Shown here: piece by piece, positions 28,423 to 37,583 of the stretch
Layout: each line of letters begins with the position of its first letter
Position numbering within the stretch: position 1 is the stretch's first letter
NCBI GenBank assembly: GCA_913056235.1
Contig: CAJXMW010000005.1
Span: 1 to 64,000 of the forward strand
Direction of reading: 5' to 3'
Length of the DNA: 64,000 bases
Origin: an uncultured Fodinibius sp.
Lineage (GTDB): Bacteria > Bacteroidota > Rhodothermia > Balneolales > Balneolaceae
The notes under the pieces: model-generated
Seen by the model: only the letters and a program-made list of their open reading frames with translations
Told to the model about the DNA's origin: nothing
The model's database searches: none
Position numbers and translations under genes: made by a program

Positions 28423-29715
28423 TTAAGGCGATTTGATATCGGGTCGTGCTTTTTCGGCATCGGGTACCGTATATAGCAGCGCAAATCCGATCATAAAAAG
28501 GACCACAATAACACTCATTCCAATACGCTGACTGCCAGCCGCATAGGTCAGCCAGCCGACCAGTAGCGGTCCCAAAAACGCCGTTACCTTGCCCGAAAGG
28601 GCCATTAATCCAAACATTTGATTCTGCAGGTCTGGTGGTGATACTCTTGCCATATACGTTCGGCTTGCCGCCTGAACGGGCCCCACAAAGATACCCAGCA
28701 ACAGCCCAAACACCCAGAACCATGAAAGGCCTGTTACAAGCAGCACACCGGTAGTAGTAACAATTAATCCAACCAGTGCGAGCAACATTGTTGTGCGGCT
28801 GCCCATCAGATCATCGAGCCAGGCAAAGAGAGCTGCGCCGATGCCAGCCGTTACATTCAGACCGATACCAAAAATAAGCACATCGCGTTCGCCGAGATCG
28901 AAAGTGCCTGCCGCGTAGATCCCACCAAAAGCAAATACCGTAGCCAGGGCATCAATAAAAATCATGCGAGCCACAAGAAATCGCACGATATACTTAAACT
29001 TGCGCACATTCCGGATCGATTGCTTAAGCTGACTCCAACCTGACTTGGCCGCAGCTTTCAGCTTGAGATCAGTTCGGGGACGATCGCTGGTAAACAAAAA
29101 CATGGGCACCGAAAACAGTGCATACCAAACCGCCACCAACAAAAAGGTGGCCCGCACGTGCTCGGCCGATGTTTTATCCAGTCCAAAAGGCGGATTACTG
29201 ACATCCACAAAAACGAATAACGCTACCACCAGGCAAGCAAGTCCACCGGCGTATCCCAGCCCCCAGGACCAGCCCGACCAGCGTCCCATGCGTTCCTCGG
29301 AAGCCAAATCGGGAAGCATGGCATTATAGAAGATAATAGCAAACTCGGATCCCACGGTACCGATAAAAATAAGCACCAGTGCCAGCACCGTGTAGTCTTG
29401 GGATGGGGCTACAAACCACAATGCTGCCGTAGCCAAAATGCAAAGCAGCGAAAACCAGCCGATCCATGGCTTGCGGCGCCCAAGCTGGTCGGCAATGGCT
29501 CCTACGAATGGTGCACAAATAGCAATTACCAAACCGGCCGCCCCAATGGTATTGCCCCATAGCGTACTGCCCAATGTTTCATTTTCGGCCACCGACTGCA
29601 AAAAGTAGGTCGCAAATACAAAAGTCTGAATAACAGCAAAAAAAGCACTATTGGCCCAGTCGTACATGGCCCATGAAAACAGGGAAAGTGTCGATTCTTT
29701 TTTCTGTTGATTCAT
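28423..29715 (-). CDS. MFS transporter, UMF1/Atg22-like family
   Basis: A 430-residue carrier with twelve membrane helices. The opening LFSWAMYDWANSAFFAVIQTFVFATYF and the loop GAIADQLGRRKPWI are characteristic of the UMF1 family related to Atg22, with substrates that are poorly known (amino acids for Atg22). It is complete and stands alone. Confidence 0.88.
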   Translation of the reverse strand: MNQQKKESTLSLFSWAMYDWANSAFFAVIQTFVFATYFLQSVAENETLGSTLWGNTIGAAGLVIAICAPFVGAIADQLGRRKPWIGWFSLLCILATAALWFVAPSQDYTVLALVLIFIGTVGSEFAIIFYNAMLPDLASEERMGRWSGWSWGLGYAGGLACLVVALFVFVDVSNPPFGLDKTSAEHVRATFLLVAVWYALFSVPMFLFTSDRPRTDLKLKAAAKSGWSQLKQSIRNVRKFKYIVRFLVARMIFIDALATVFAFGGIYAAGTFDLGERDVLIFGIGLNVTAGIGAALFAWLDDLMGSRTTMLLALVGLIVTTTGVLLVTGLSWFWVFGLLLGIFVGPVQAASRTYMARVSPPDLQNQMFGLMALSGKVTAFLGPLLVGWLTYAAGSQRIGMSVIVVLFMIGFALLYTVPDAEKARPDIKSP

Positions 29716-29820
29716 CCACGAAATATTTTTTACAATTTCACCACAAGTATTGATGGAATAGTTGGGAAATGCAATTTGTTATTGTACACTCAAGTAGCAC
29801 TCAAATAAAACTGTTCCACG

Positions 29821-30396
29821 ATGAAACAAAAACGGCAAGACCTCATTTATATCTACGACACTGATCGGCAAAAAATCATCATGATTGATGGAGAAACCGG
29901 TGAACAGGTCAAAGAAGAAGATGACAAGGTGACCTCTTTTCTGAAGTATTTACACGAAGAGGATGAGCCTATACTACTGCGAAAGTTTTCGGTTTGGTGC
30001 GCAAACCAGATCAACGACAACCTAAAGCCTATTCAAAAAAAGATCCTGGATCTTGCTGATAAAGCTATCCAGGAGGAGGCCGACCGGACTTCCCTGCAAG
30101 AACTTTACGAGGAAACAGAAGGAACTGCCGTAGCCACCGATACTGTAGGATTACGGCAGGGCGACCAGAGTGCTCCGGCTTATCTGGCTGCTCGTGAGTG
30201 CATCAACCCCGATCCCCTGGAAGGTGCTATCCAGGCCGCACGATTCCATCGGCTCTGGGCTGAAATGAAGGAAGAAGAAAAGGACGATGCCAGTGATGTA
30301 GCACTCAAAGAGATCAAAGCGGAAACCACGAAATCTTCCATCCAAAAAGTAGAACAACAGCAAATTGACTATCTGCTGGATCTGATGAATAAGTAG
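29821..30396 (+). CDS. alpha-helical cytoplasmic protein of unknown function
   Basis: A 191-residue acidic, mainly helical protein without signal peptide or membrane segments. The N-terminal 30 residues look like a strand pair (IYIYDTDRQKIIMIDGE). The middle has an alanine-rich segment (PAYLAARECINPDPLEGAIQAARFHRLWAEM) vaguely similar to helical repeats of toxin-immunity-type proteins. That similarity is too weak to assign a family. It converges with the histidine kinase gene. Confidence 0.7.
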   Translation: MKQKRQDLIYIYDTDRQKIIMIDGETGEQVKEEDDKVTSFLKYLHEEDEPILLRKFSVWCANQINDNLKPIQKKILDLADKAIQEEADRTSLQELYEETEGTAVATDTVGLRQGDQSAPAYLAARECINPDPLEGAIQAARFHRLWAEMKEEEKDDASDVALKEIKAETTKSSIQKVEQQQIDYLLDLMNK

Positions 30397-30399
30397 TTG

Positions 30400-31875
30400 T
30401 TAGTTGGTTGAAAAGCGGAACGTAAACTCGGTGCCATCATTACTTTCGGTAATCTCGGTATCAGCATTGAGCTGCGAAGCAAAAGTATCAATGAGCATCG
30501 TTCCCAGCGACTCGCTGTTCAACATTGAAAAATCATCCGGTAGACCGGGTCCATCATCTGCTACGGAAACCTCAACCTCTCCGTTTTCCCGCTCCAGCTT
30601 TACTTCGAGCATCCCATCCCGATTTTCCGAAAATGCATGTTTAAAGGCATTCACTACCAGCTCGTTAATTAACAACCCACAGGGAATTACTTTGTCAACA
30701 TCGAGCCTCACCTTATCCATATTGAACTTCAGATCCACGGCTTCGGTGTACTCCGAAAAAGTGCCATGAATAGCTTCCACCAATTCTTTGATATAGACGT
30801 CAAGCTCAATATTGTCCGTTGAATCATGCTGGTATAACTTTTCGTGAATGAGAGCCACTGACTGAATCCGGGACTGACTGTTCTGGAGAACATTTTTTGC
30901 TTCTTCATCTTCGGTGCTATCCAACTGTAGGCCAATAAGTCCCGAGACAATTGACAAACTATTTTTTACTCGGTGATGAATTTCGTTGAGCAACGTTTCT
31001 TTTACCTGTAGCGATTCTTGCAGCTCTTTGGTCTGCTTGTCAACCTGCCGGCGCAGGCTCACAATCCATCCTCCAATGACGATACAAAGGACAACCAGAA
31101 ATCCACCACCGACAAACCAGTAATACCGGGGCAAAGTCGCATAACTCATATCGTCTGGGGAGCGTAAAAATACCTTGTAGGTTCTTCTATCGGGATATTC
31201 TGGGTTGTATTCCGTCACCACTCCTTTGACGGATATTTTATCGCCAATACTTAACACTTCAAAATCAAAATCGTTGTTCAAGTGATGGAAATTGGAAACG
31301 TACACCATGATGGATGCACTCGTCGAGTCAGAGGGTGAAATGCGTAGGTACCTGCCATTAAAGGTGCTTCCCTTTTCAATAATTTTTCCGTCTCCTTCCA
31401 CCAGCATACCCAGGTAGCGCCGGGGATTATAAATAGCATTTTCCAACGGTTTTGCTGCTGGAACTTTGGAAGCGCCCTTAACCACTTTGTAAGTATCTAC
31501 ATGTACTTCGGCCAGTCCGTTGTAGCGCTGAATATATCCCCTAGCCACTACACTATCACCCCGTGCAAATGGGGTATCAACCTCCTCTCCAAAAATGGAC
31601 ATGCCAGCCGAGTCATTTTGGACAAAGGTCTGCAGGTAGTGTTCGTGTAATATGCCTGTGGCAGTGTTGGCAATACCGGTAATCGTTACTCTTTCGCCAA
31701 TATGATCAAGAGTGTCGTCAGCGTTGGCATCTGCCCGTATTTTGGGAAATGACCAGAGGCTGTCTTCCTGGAACTGTGCGTTGGCGGATTCAGGAAGCAA
31801 AAAACAGAGCGCAGCCGTACCCAAAACAAATACAGCAACTATCAATCGGGAAGAATAGAATATTTTTTTATACAT
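30400..31875 (-). CDS. HisKA_2 sensor histidine kinase with periplasmic OB-like domain
   Basis: A 491-residue membrane kinase. Signal/anchor about 1-32; a periplasmic region about 40-250 with OB-fold-like strands (IGERVTITGIANTATG; TFVQNDSAGMSIFGEE; GDSVVARGYIQRYNGLAEVHV); one membrane helix (WFVGGGFLVVLCIVIGGWIV, about 246-268); then a HisKA_2 domain with histidines H300/H301 in EIHHRVKNSL; and an HATPase domain with the N-box INELVVNAFKHAF and G-boxes DDGPGLPDD and LGTMLI. It should autophosphorylate in response to a periplasmic signal. No response regulator is adjacent; one lies at 23643. Confidence 0.9.
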   Translation of the reverse strand: MYKKIFYSSRLIVAVFVLGTAALCFLLPESANAQFQEDSLWSFPKIRADANADDTLDHIGERVTITGIANTATGILHEHYLQTFVQNDSAGMSIFGEEVDTPFARGDSVVARGYIQRYNGLAEVHVDTYKVVKGASKVPAAKPLENAIYNPRRYLGMLVEGDGKIIEKGSTFNGRYLRISPSDSTSASIMVYVSNFHHLNNDFDFEVLSIGDKISVKGVVTEYNPEYPDRRTYKVFLRSPDDMSYATLPRYYWFVGGGFLVVLCIVIGGWIVSLRRQVDKQTKELQESLQVKETLLNEIHHRVKNSLSIVSGLIGLQLDSTEDEEAKNVLQNSQSRIQSVALIHEKLYQHDSTDNIELDVYIKELVEAIHGTFSEYTEAVDLKFNMDKVRLDVDKVIPCGLLINELVVNAFKHAFSENRDGMLEVKLERENGEVEVSVADDGPGLPDDFSMLNSESLGTMLIDTFASQLNADTEITESNDGTEFTFRFSTN

Positions 31876-32041
31876 AGACCCTTTAGTATCAGGAATATTT
31901 ATTACCGGCCGGGCAAATATTATATAAAAAAGTCAATTCATTAACAGCTTTGTTTATTACTTAGTTATATTTTTTTAAACATGAACCTTTTGAGCCGCCT
32001 AACGTGTTACCTTCAGTAATTCGAATCAATTTTTCTTTGCT

Positions 32042-33502
32042 GTGGATCAAACTAAACGATGCTTAGTTACCGGTGTTACCGGCTATATAGGAGGACGTCT
32101 CGTCCCCGAATTACTTGACCAGGGATATGATATACGTGTACTTTCACGTGATGCCAGCCGCCTGCAGGGGCGCCGCTGGATTGATAAGGTTGAGGTAGTA
32201 GAAGCCGATGTACTAAAGCCAGAAACCCTGCCTGCTGCCCTCGAAGATATCGATGTGGCCTATTATCTCATCCACAGTATGACCGGCAACGGGGATTCCG
32301 ACTTCCACGATCGCGATATGCAGGCGGCCCGCAATTTTGGGGATGCCGCCAAAGCTCAGAACGTCAACCGAATCATTTACCTGGGTGGACTCGGTAATCC
32401 CGAAGATAAGCTCTCGCAGCATCTGTCATCGCGACAAAAAACAGGCGAAACGCTTCGTGCATCGGGCGTGCCCGTTACCGAGTTCCGTGCAGCCGTTGTG
32501 GTGGGATCCGGCAGCAAATCTTTTGAGATGGTGCGCTATCTCACCGAGCGCGTACCCATGATGATCTGCCCCTCATGGGTATATAGCAACGTACAGCCCA
32601 TCGCCATACGGAACGTACTGCAGTACCTGGTGTTAGCCGTGGAGAAGCCCGAAACCAAAAACGAAATCATTGAGATCGGCGGCAGCAGTGTCATTACCTA
32701 TGCCGATATGATGCGCATCTATGCCCAGATCAACGGGCTAAAACGCATCCTGATTCCTGTGCCCGTACTTTCTCCGGCCCTCTCCTCGCATTGGGTGCAT
32801 TGGATGACCCCCATCCCCGCCTCGCTGGCACGTCCACTTATCGAAGGACTCAAAAATGACGTGGTTGTACAGAGCGACAAGGCTCAAAAACTATTTCCCG
32901 AAATTGATCCCTTTTCCTACAAAAAAGCAGTGGAGCTTGCCATTGCACGTACCGACACCGAAGAGGTCGAAACCACCTGGAACGACTCACTGATCAGCAG
33001 CAAAGGCGACGAGCGACCCGTAGTGTTGGAAACCAAGCAGGGACTGAATATCGAACGGCGGATCCGCAAAGTAAACGCTTCACAGCACGTCGTCTTCCAA
33101 ACCTTCACCAGTCTTGGAGGTGACAAGGGATGGCTCACCTTTGAATGGGCGTGGAAGCTCCGCGGCATTATGGACCGCCTGGTCGGGGGCGTCGGTTTTC
33201 GTCGCGGGCGACGTCATCCCCAAAACCTGCGCGTAGGCGATGCGCTGGATTTTTGGCGGGTGGAAGCGATCAAGCCGGATGAACTGTTACGGCTTCGCGC
33301 AGAGATGAAAGTGCCGGGACGCGCATGGCTTGAATTCCAGGCTATTCAAACCGGTGATCAAACCAAACTGGTGCAAACGGCTTATTTTGCACCCAAGGGA
33401 CTGGGCGGGCTGTTCTACTGGTACGGCCTCTACCCTTTTCACTCGCTGATATTTTCCAGCATGATTGATCATATTGCCGAAGATGCTGAATTGAGTAAAT
33501 AA
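32042..33502 (+). CDS. SDR-family oxidoreductase with DUF2867 C-terminus
   Basis: A 486-residue protein starting at GTG 32042. Residues 1-290 are an extended NAD(P)-binding Rossmann domain (LVTGVTGYIGGRLVPELL, then AYYLIHSM and IYLGGLGNPEDKLSQHLSSRQKTGETLR), similar to NmrA/complex I NDUFA9-like SDRs. Residues about 335-480 match DUF2867 (GGDKGWLTFEWAWKLRG, RGRRHPQNLRVGDALDFWRVE). Proteins with this fusion are widespread and of unknown substrate. Confidence 0.88.
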   Translation: MDQTKRCLVTGVTGYIGGRLVPELLDQGYDIRVLSRDASRLQGRRWIDKVEVVEADVLKPETLPAALEDIDVAYYLIHSMTGNGDSDFHDRDMQAARNFGDAAKAQNVNRIIYLGGLGNPEDKLSQHLSSRQKTGETLRASGVPVTEFRAAVVVGSGSKSFEMVRYLTERVPMMICPSWVYSNVQPIAIRNVLQYLVLAVEKPETKNEIIEIGGSSVITYADMMRIYAQINGLKRILIPVPVLSPALSSHWVHWMTPIPASLARPLIEGLKNDVVVQSDKAQKLFPEIDPFSYKKAVELAIARTDTEEVETTWNDSLISSKGDERPVVLETKQGLNIERRIRKVNASQHVVFQTFTSLGGDKGWLTFEWAWKLRGIMDRLVGGVGFRRGRRHPQNLRVGDALDFWRVEAIKPDELLRLRAEMKVPGRAWLEFQAIQTGDQTKLVQTAYFAPKGLGGLFYWYGLYPFHSLIFSSMIDHIAEDAELSK

Positions 33503-33545
33503 TCACGTATCATTATGATGAAATGTGAACCTATTTCTATGGCCT

Positions 33546-33929
33546 ATGTTTGATACCATTCGGTCGCTGCTGGGCTTTGAGAGCAAGCCGTACAATACTA
33601 ATAAGCGAGAAACCCTCGATACGGGCCAAATTGTGCAGTCGATCCGCGAACAAGAACAACAGGATGAGGCCATAGGCCGAAAAATTCTCAGCCTTGATTA
33701 TCAACAGTTTGAATTATTGGTCGACCGGGAGTTTACGGGCCGGTATCGAATCTCAGCATTCAAAGGTCAACATAAAATCTACGGCTTTACGGTCAGTGAA
33801 AAAGAAATCAGCGATCAACAATTTAAAACCGTCTGGAATGATATTTTAAAATTTTTGGATCATCCATCTCCCAACAAACTACCGGAAAGTGAACAGCTTA
33901 GCGCCCATTTTTTCGGCCACCCGGAATAG
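33546..33929 (+). CDS. hypothetical cytoplasmic protein
   Basis: A 127-residue protein from ATG 33546 (a GTG at 33525 would add seven residues). The sequence starts MFDTIRSLLGFESKPY and later has strands separated by charged loops (FELLVDREFTGRYRISAFKGQHKIYGFTVSE). It lies between the SDR and alpha/beta hydrolase genes and may be co-transcribed with them. I do not recognise a family. Confidence 0.65.
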   Translation: MFDTIRSLLGFESKPYNTNKRETLDTGQIVQSIREQEQQDEAIGRKILSLDYQQFELLVDREFTGRYRISAFKGQHKIYGFTVSEKEISDQQFKTVWNDILKFLDHPSPNKLPESEQLSAHFFGHPE

Positions 33930-33984
33930 AAAGCCAAAACCTGTTTAGCCTTCTAAACGTTTACCGATTTTATAAACCAATTAC

Positions 33985-34779
33985 ATGCTCTACTACAAAA
34001 CATATCGCAAGGATGAAGACGCCGAGTGGGTAGTGTTTGTCCACGGTGCAGGCGGCAGCTCCTCGATCTGGTTTAAACAGCTCAAAGCTTACAAAAAGGA
34101 GTTCAACGTGCTGATGGTAGATCTCCGCGGCCATGGCAAATCGAAGGGAATGCTCCAGAAATATTACGAAGACGAATACTCTTTTAAACTGGCCAGCCAG
34201 GATATCATCGATGTGCTCGACGACGCCGGCATCGAGAAGGCGCACTTTGTAGGCGTTTCACTGGGCACCATTATCATCCGCACTATTGGCGAAATGCAGC
34301 CCAGTCGCGTGCAGTCGATGGTAATGTGTGGAGCAATCATGCGGCTCAACATCCGCTCGCGTTTCCTGGTGGGGCTTGGACACCTCTTCAAAAAGGTGGT
34401 ACCATTCATGTGGCTCTACAAGCTCTTTGCGTGGATCATCCTGCCCCGAAAGCGCCACTCCGAATCACGAAACCTGTTTATCCGGGAAGCCAAAAAGCTC
34501 TATAAAAAAGAATTTATGAAGTGGTTCAATCTCACGCACCAGGTGAATCCCCTGCTCCGGTACTTCCGCGAAAAAGAACTGCGGATCCCTACCCTGTATG
34601 TAATGGGAAGCGAAGATCACCTTTTTCTGCCGCCCGTCAAACAGATCGTCAAAGATCACAAGCGATCGGTCCTCGAAGTTGTTGAGCAGTGCGGACACGT
34701 AGTGAACGTGGAACAGCCCGACACCTTCAATCGGGTCTCTCTAAATTTCCTAAAAGCCGGCGGGCAACCAAATTTGTAA
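33985..34779 (+). CDS. alpha/beta-fold hydrolase
   Basis: A 264-residue cytoplasmic alpha/beta hydrolase. Oxyanion-region HGAGGSSSIWF (about 20-30), VDLRGHGKS (about 45-53), nucleophile S92 in GVSLG, catalytic aspartate in GSEDHLF (about 212) and catalytic histidine in CGHVVNVEQP (about 237). The catalytic triad is complete. The substrate cannot be predicted. Confidence 0.88.
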   Translation: MLYYKTYRKDEDAEWVVFVHGAGGSSSIWFKQLKAYKKEFNVLMVDLRGHGKSKGMLQKYYEDEYSFKLASQDIIDVLDDAGIEKAHFVGVSLGTIIIRTIGEMQPSRVQSMVMCGAIMRLNIRSRFLVGLGHLFKKVVPFMWLYKLFAWIILPRKRHSESRNLFIREAKKLYKKEFMKWFNLTHQVNPLLRYFREKELRIPTLYVMGSEDHLFLPPVKQIVKDHKRSVLEVVEQCGHVVNVEQPDTFNRVSLNFLKAGGQPNL

Positions 34780-34839
34780 CATTGAAAGTTTGCTCGTTCA
34801 TGCTATTTTGAAGGTAATTCAATAATTAATTACTCGCTT

Positions 34840-35343
34840 ATGTCTGCTAAACCATTTTTCATAGCCCTCATTGGTCTACTCTTATGTACATCGCCAGTGA
34901 CAGCCCAGGATGCTTCTGTTGACAAAATCATTACAGATCTTTATCAATCGATCTCTTTTGATCAGGATAAAAAACCCGATTACGAGAGATTTAAATCGCT
35001 TTTTACCGATGGTGCGCAATTAATTAGCGTCAGAGATACATCATCATACCGACTGACGCCCTCCAACTATGAAAAAATGATGAACGAACAGCGGTCAAGT
35101 GGCAAGCTGTTATCGTTTGTGGAAGAAGAACTACACCGCAAGACCGACCACTTCGGAAATATCATACAGGTGTTCAGCACTTATATGACGCATCTAAAAA
35201 CGCCCAATGCCACTGATTCGGCTCGTGGTATCAACAGTATCCAACTGATAAAGAAAAACGGTAAATGGAAGGTCGCTTCCATTATCTGGTACCGCGAAAG
35301 CAAGGATTATCCAATTCCTGAGAAATATTTACCGAGCAATTAA
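34840..35343 (+). CDS. exported protein with NTF2/SnoaL-like fold
   Basis: A 167-residue protein with signal peptide (about 1-22, VTAQD). The pattern FKSLFTDGAQLISV, FVEEELHRKTDHFGNIIQVFSTYMT, INSIQLIKKNGKWKVASIIWYRE fits an NTF2-like alpha/beta cone. No catalytic residue is assignable. Its 3' end overlaps the converging deoxyribonucleotidase gene by four nt. Confidence 0.75.
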   Translation: MSAKPFFIALIGLLLCTSPVTAQDASVDKIITDLYQSISFDQDKKPDYERFKSLFTDGAQLISVRDTSSYRLTPSNYEKMMNEQRSSGKLLSFVEEELHRKTDHFGNIIQVFSTYMTHLKTPNATDSARGINSIQLIKKNGKWKVASIIWYRESKDYPIPEKYLPSN

Positions 35344-35777
35344 AGCAAATAATCCAGCACGGCATCCCAGTCCGGGTACGGCTCTTGCCCGAAATGAATG
35401 TGTTCGCCCGCAAATTGACCGGCGCCATTGGCTTTGCGGTCATCAATAAGGTAATCGCCCCGATTTAGATGCTTGTTGTGACTCAAAATAAGTCGCTTGT
35501 AACCGGCTTCGGGCAGATGGCGCTGTACCCAACGCACTTTGTCGATCCATGCCGATGGGTTGCGCCACGGTGCCGTTGACAGGATATAGGTATCATACTC
35601 CTCGTTGAGTTTTTGAAAAGCCTCGATAGCTCCATCGATGGGGGGCAGATCGGCAAAAAAGCCGGGCACCTCATCCAGGTCGCCTTTGTATTTGTTGCGC
35701 ACTTCTTCTGACAACTGATCGATTCCCCACGGAAAATCAACCAGTACATTGTCCATATCCACGTATACTATTTTCAT
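35340..35777 (-). CDS. 5'(3')-deoxyribonucleotidase (NT5C type)
   Basis: A 145-residue HAD-fold phosphatase. The nucleophile motif is VYVDMDNVLVDF (D7 and D9), followed by the substrate-binding block PPIDGAIEAFQKLNEEYDTYILSTAPWRNPSAW and the C-terminal metal motif YLIDDRKANGA. It removes phosphate from pyrimidine deoxynucleoside monophosphates, adjusting dNTP pools. Start ATG 35777. Confidence 0.88.
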   Translation of the reverse strand: MKIVYVDMDNVLVDFPWGIDQLSEEVRNKYKGDLDEVPGFFADLPPIDGAIEAFQKLNEEYDTYILSTAPWRNPSAWIDKVRWVQRHLPEAGYKRLILSHNKHLNRGDYLIDDRKANGAGQFAGEHIHFGQEPYPDWDAVLDYLL

Positions 35778-35838
35778 GGTATCCGTCCTTCTGTTTAAGT
35801 GTTATTTCGCCCAACGAAAGAAATCCTGCTATCAAAAT

Positions 35839-36043
35839 AAAGATTTCTCTTTACGCTATCGCTCCATCGAAATGACAAATTAGTTATTAAGCTCAACCGC
35901 TGTGAGAAGCCTCCACGCTTTTCACAAATTCCTACAAAAGATCTTGAAATGAGGATTTCTTCCTGCGTTACACTGCGCTCGAGATGACTATTAGCTTTTA
36001 ATAAAAAACCAATTGTCATCTCGACCAGCGGGAGAGATCTTTG
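35839..36043. repeat. interspersed inverted-repeat element, family A, copy 1
   Basis: Starts with AAAGATTTCTC...ACGCTATCGCTCC...GAAATGACAAA (35839-35880) and ends with TTGTCATCTCGACCAG-GGGAGAGATCTTT (36013-36042), which are imperfect inverted repeats of each other. A related unit (GGATTTCTTCCTGCG...GCGCTCGAGATGAC) lies inside near 35953-35990. A shorter copy with the same ends is at 37129-37217. Such untranslated repeats are common in Bacteroidota intergenic regions. Confidence 0.75.
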
Positions 36044-36053
36044 TTTCCCAAAA

Positions 36054-37079
36054 CTAAGGCTCCAAAATCACCTTGCCAATATTGCGTCGCTCTTCAATAT
36101 AGCGGTGGGCGTCGGCAATCTCATCAAAAGCAAAGGTCTTATCCACATGGGGATTCACCCAGCCGTCTTCCACTCCCTGCTGCAACTCGTTCACCCAAGT
36201 GTTTGCCTTTTCGGGCTCGTGCCACAAATGACCCAAGTTAACGCCAAAGACCCCGCGATTCTTATTCAACAGGGGCAGCGGATGGTAAAACGGCATCTGC
36301 ACTACCGTTTTCAACATATTCCACATCCCCTTGATGCCGCCAGAGCTACCCTCGCTGGCCGAAGATATCCCAAACATGCCAAGCCGTCCAGTGGCCCGCA
36401 GCGCCTTGTAGCTGCGTTTCCACTCTTTGCCGCCCAGCGGATCGGTGATCAGTTCTACGCCTTTACCCTCGGTTAACGCCATCAGCTCTTCGTACCAATC
36501 CTTATTACGGTAGTCAATAGCATAGTCCAGGCCACGGTCGCGCAGAAATTTGTGCTTACGTTGACTGGCCGTACCATAGGTCGTAGCCCCGATACGCTGA
36601 GCAATATCCAAAGCGGCAATACCCACACCACCGCCTACATTATGGATAAGGATAGATTCGTATGACTGCAGCGATCCCATCACCTGGATTAGAATATGTG
36701 CAGTAATATAGTTGACCGGGATAGCGGCCGCTTCGACAAAGGAAAGTGAATCCGGCTTTTCAAACACCTGCGACGGCTGAACAGCTACCTGCTCGGCCTG
36801 ACCTTTAAAGCGAGTTGTAGCCAACACTTCTTTGCCCACCCAGTTTTCCTTGATGTTATCGCCGACCTCCCTGACCGTGCCCGATACTTCGTAGCCCATC
36901 ACGCAAGGCTTCGACGGCCCGTCGGGATACTGTCCCTTGCGGGCCAGTAGATCCGCAAAATTGATGCCCGATGCCTCAACATCGATCACCAGTTCGGTGG
37001 ACTTGGGGACCAGGTCCGGAACTTCCTGCACTTCCAAAACGTCATAGCTGCCATTCGCAGTGTTTACAATTTGTCTCAT
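36054..37079 (-). CDS. medium-chain dehydrogenase/reductase, VAT-1/quinone oxidoreductase type
   Basis: A 341-residue NADPH-binding MDR protein without the zinc-binding cysteines. GroES-like N-terminal domain (INFADLLARKGQYPDGPSKP near 40), cofactor domain with NVGGGVGIAALDIAQRIGATTYGTAS (about 142-167) and AIDYRNKDW. The pattern resembles VAT-1 and quinone oxidoreductases. The physiological substrate is unknown. Flanked on both sides by copies of interspersed repeat A. Confidence 0.85.
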   Translation of the reverse strand: MRQIVNTANGSYDVLEVQEVPDLVPKSTELVIDVEASGINFADLLARKGQYPDGPSKPCVMGYEVSGTVREVGDNIKENWVGKEVLATTRFKGQAEQVAVQPSQVFEKPDSLSFVEAAAIPVNYITAHILIQVMGSLQSYESILIHNVGGGVGIAALDIAQRIGATTYGTASQRKHKFLRDRGLDYAIDYRNKDWYEELMALTEGKGVELITDPLGGKEWKRSYKALRATGRLGMFGISSASEGSSGGIKGMWNMLKTVVQMPFYHPLPLLNKNRGVFGVNLGHLWHEPEKANTWVNELQQGVEDGWVNPHVDKTFAFDEIADAHRYIEERRNIGKVILEP

Positions 37080-37128
37080 ATTGATATCAAAGTTTGTTTA
37101 AAATGTGATTATGCTATCGATACCAAAC

Positions 37129-37217
37129 AAAGATTTCTCATTACGCTATCGCTCCTTTCGAAATGACAAATTAACTCTAAATCCAATTATCATATCGACC
37201 AGGGGGAGAGATCTTTA
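37129..37217. repeat. interspersed inverted-repeat element, family A, copy 2
   Basis: AAAGATTTCTCATTACGCTA onward (37129-37173) nearly repeats 35839-35882, and 37185-37217 repeats 36011-36043 with a few changes. The 89-bp copy lacks the inner unit seen in copy 1. The two arms are inverted relative to each other. Confidence 0.8.
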
Positions 37218-37238
37218 TTTAGACTTAAGTCGCATGCA

Positions 37239-37375
37239 ACAGATCCCGAAACAAGGCCCACTTCGCTCTACGTTGCTGAAGGCCTACTACGCCAAAGCAT
37301 TTAGCTGCGAAGGCCGTGCTATGAAGCCGTAAAGATACCGAAGTAAAAGCGGCTATATAGGCTGAATTCAGGATG
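37239..37375. repeat. interspersed element, family B, copy 1; rest of gap empty
   Basis: Starts ACAGATCCCGAAACAAGG and ends AGGCTGAATTCAGGATG, with inverted ends (GATCCYGAA versus TTCAGGATG). The same ends occur at 59717-59781, enclosing a shorter middle. The remaining part of the intergenic gap (37376-37583) is AT-rich with no gene or RNA I can recognise; the promoter of the MFS gene should be in it. Confidence 0.7.
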
Positions 37376-37583
37376 CCACTATATCCTTAACACCAATCTC
37401 TGACTACCACAAAGATATTTGTTTAGAGAATAAGTACCTAACATACCTCCATTCTCAACAGGTCATTATACCAAATATTTATTGGCTACATAGAAAAAAT
37501 GTAACGATATCGCTCATGATTCCCGTCCACAGTTTTGTATCTTTGGCTCGCTTCAAGAATGACATAATTTTCAACAATTACAG

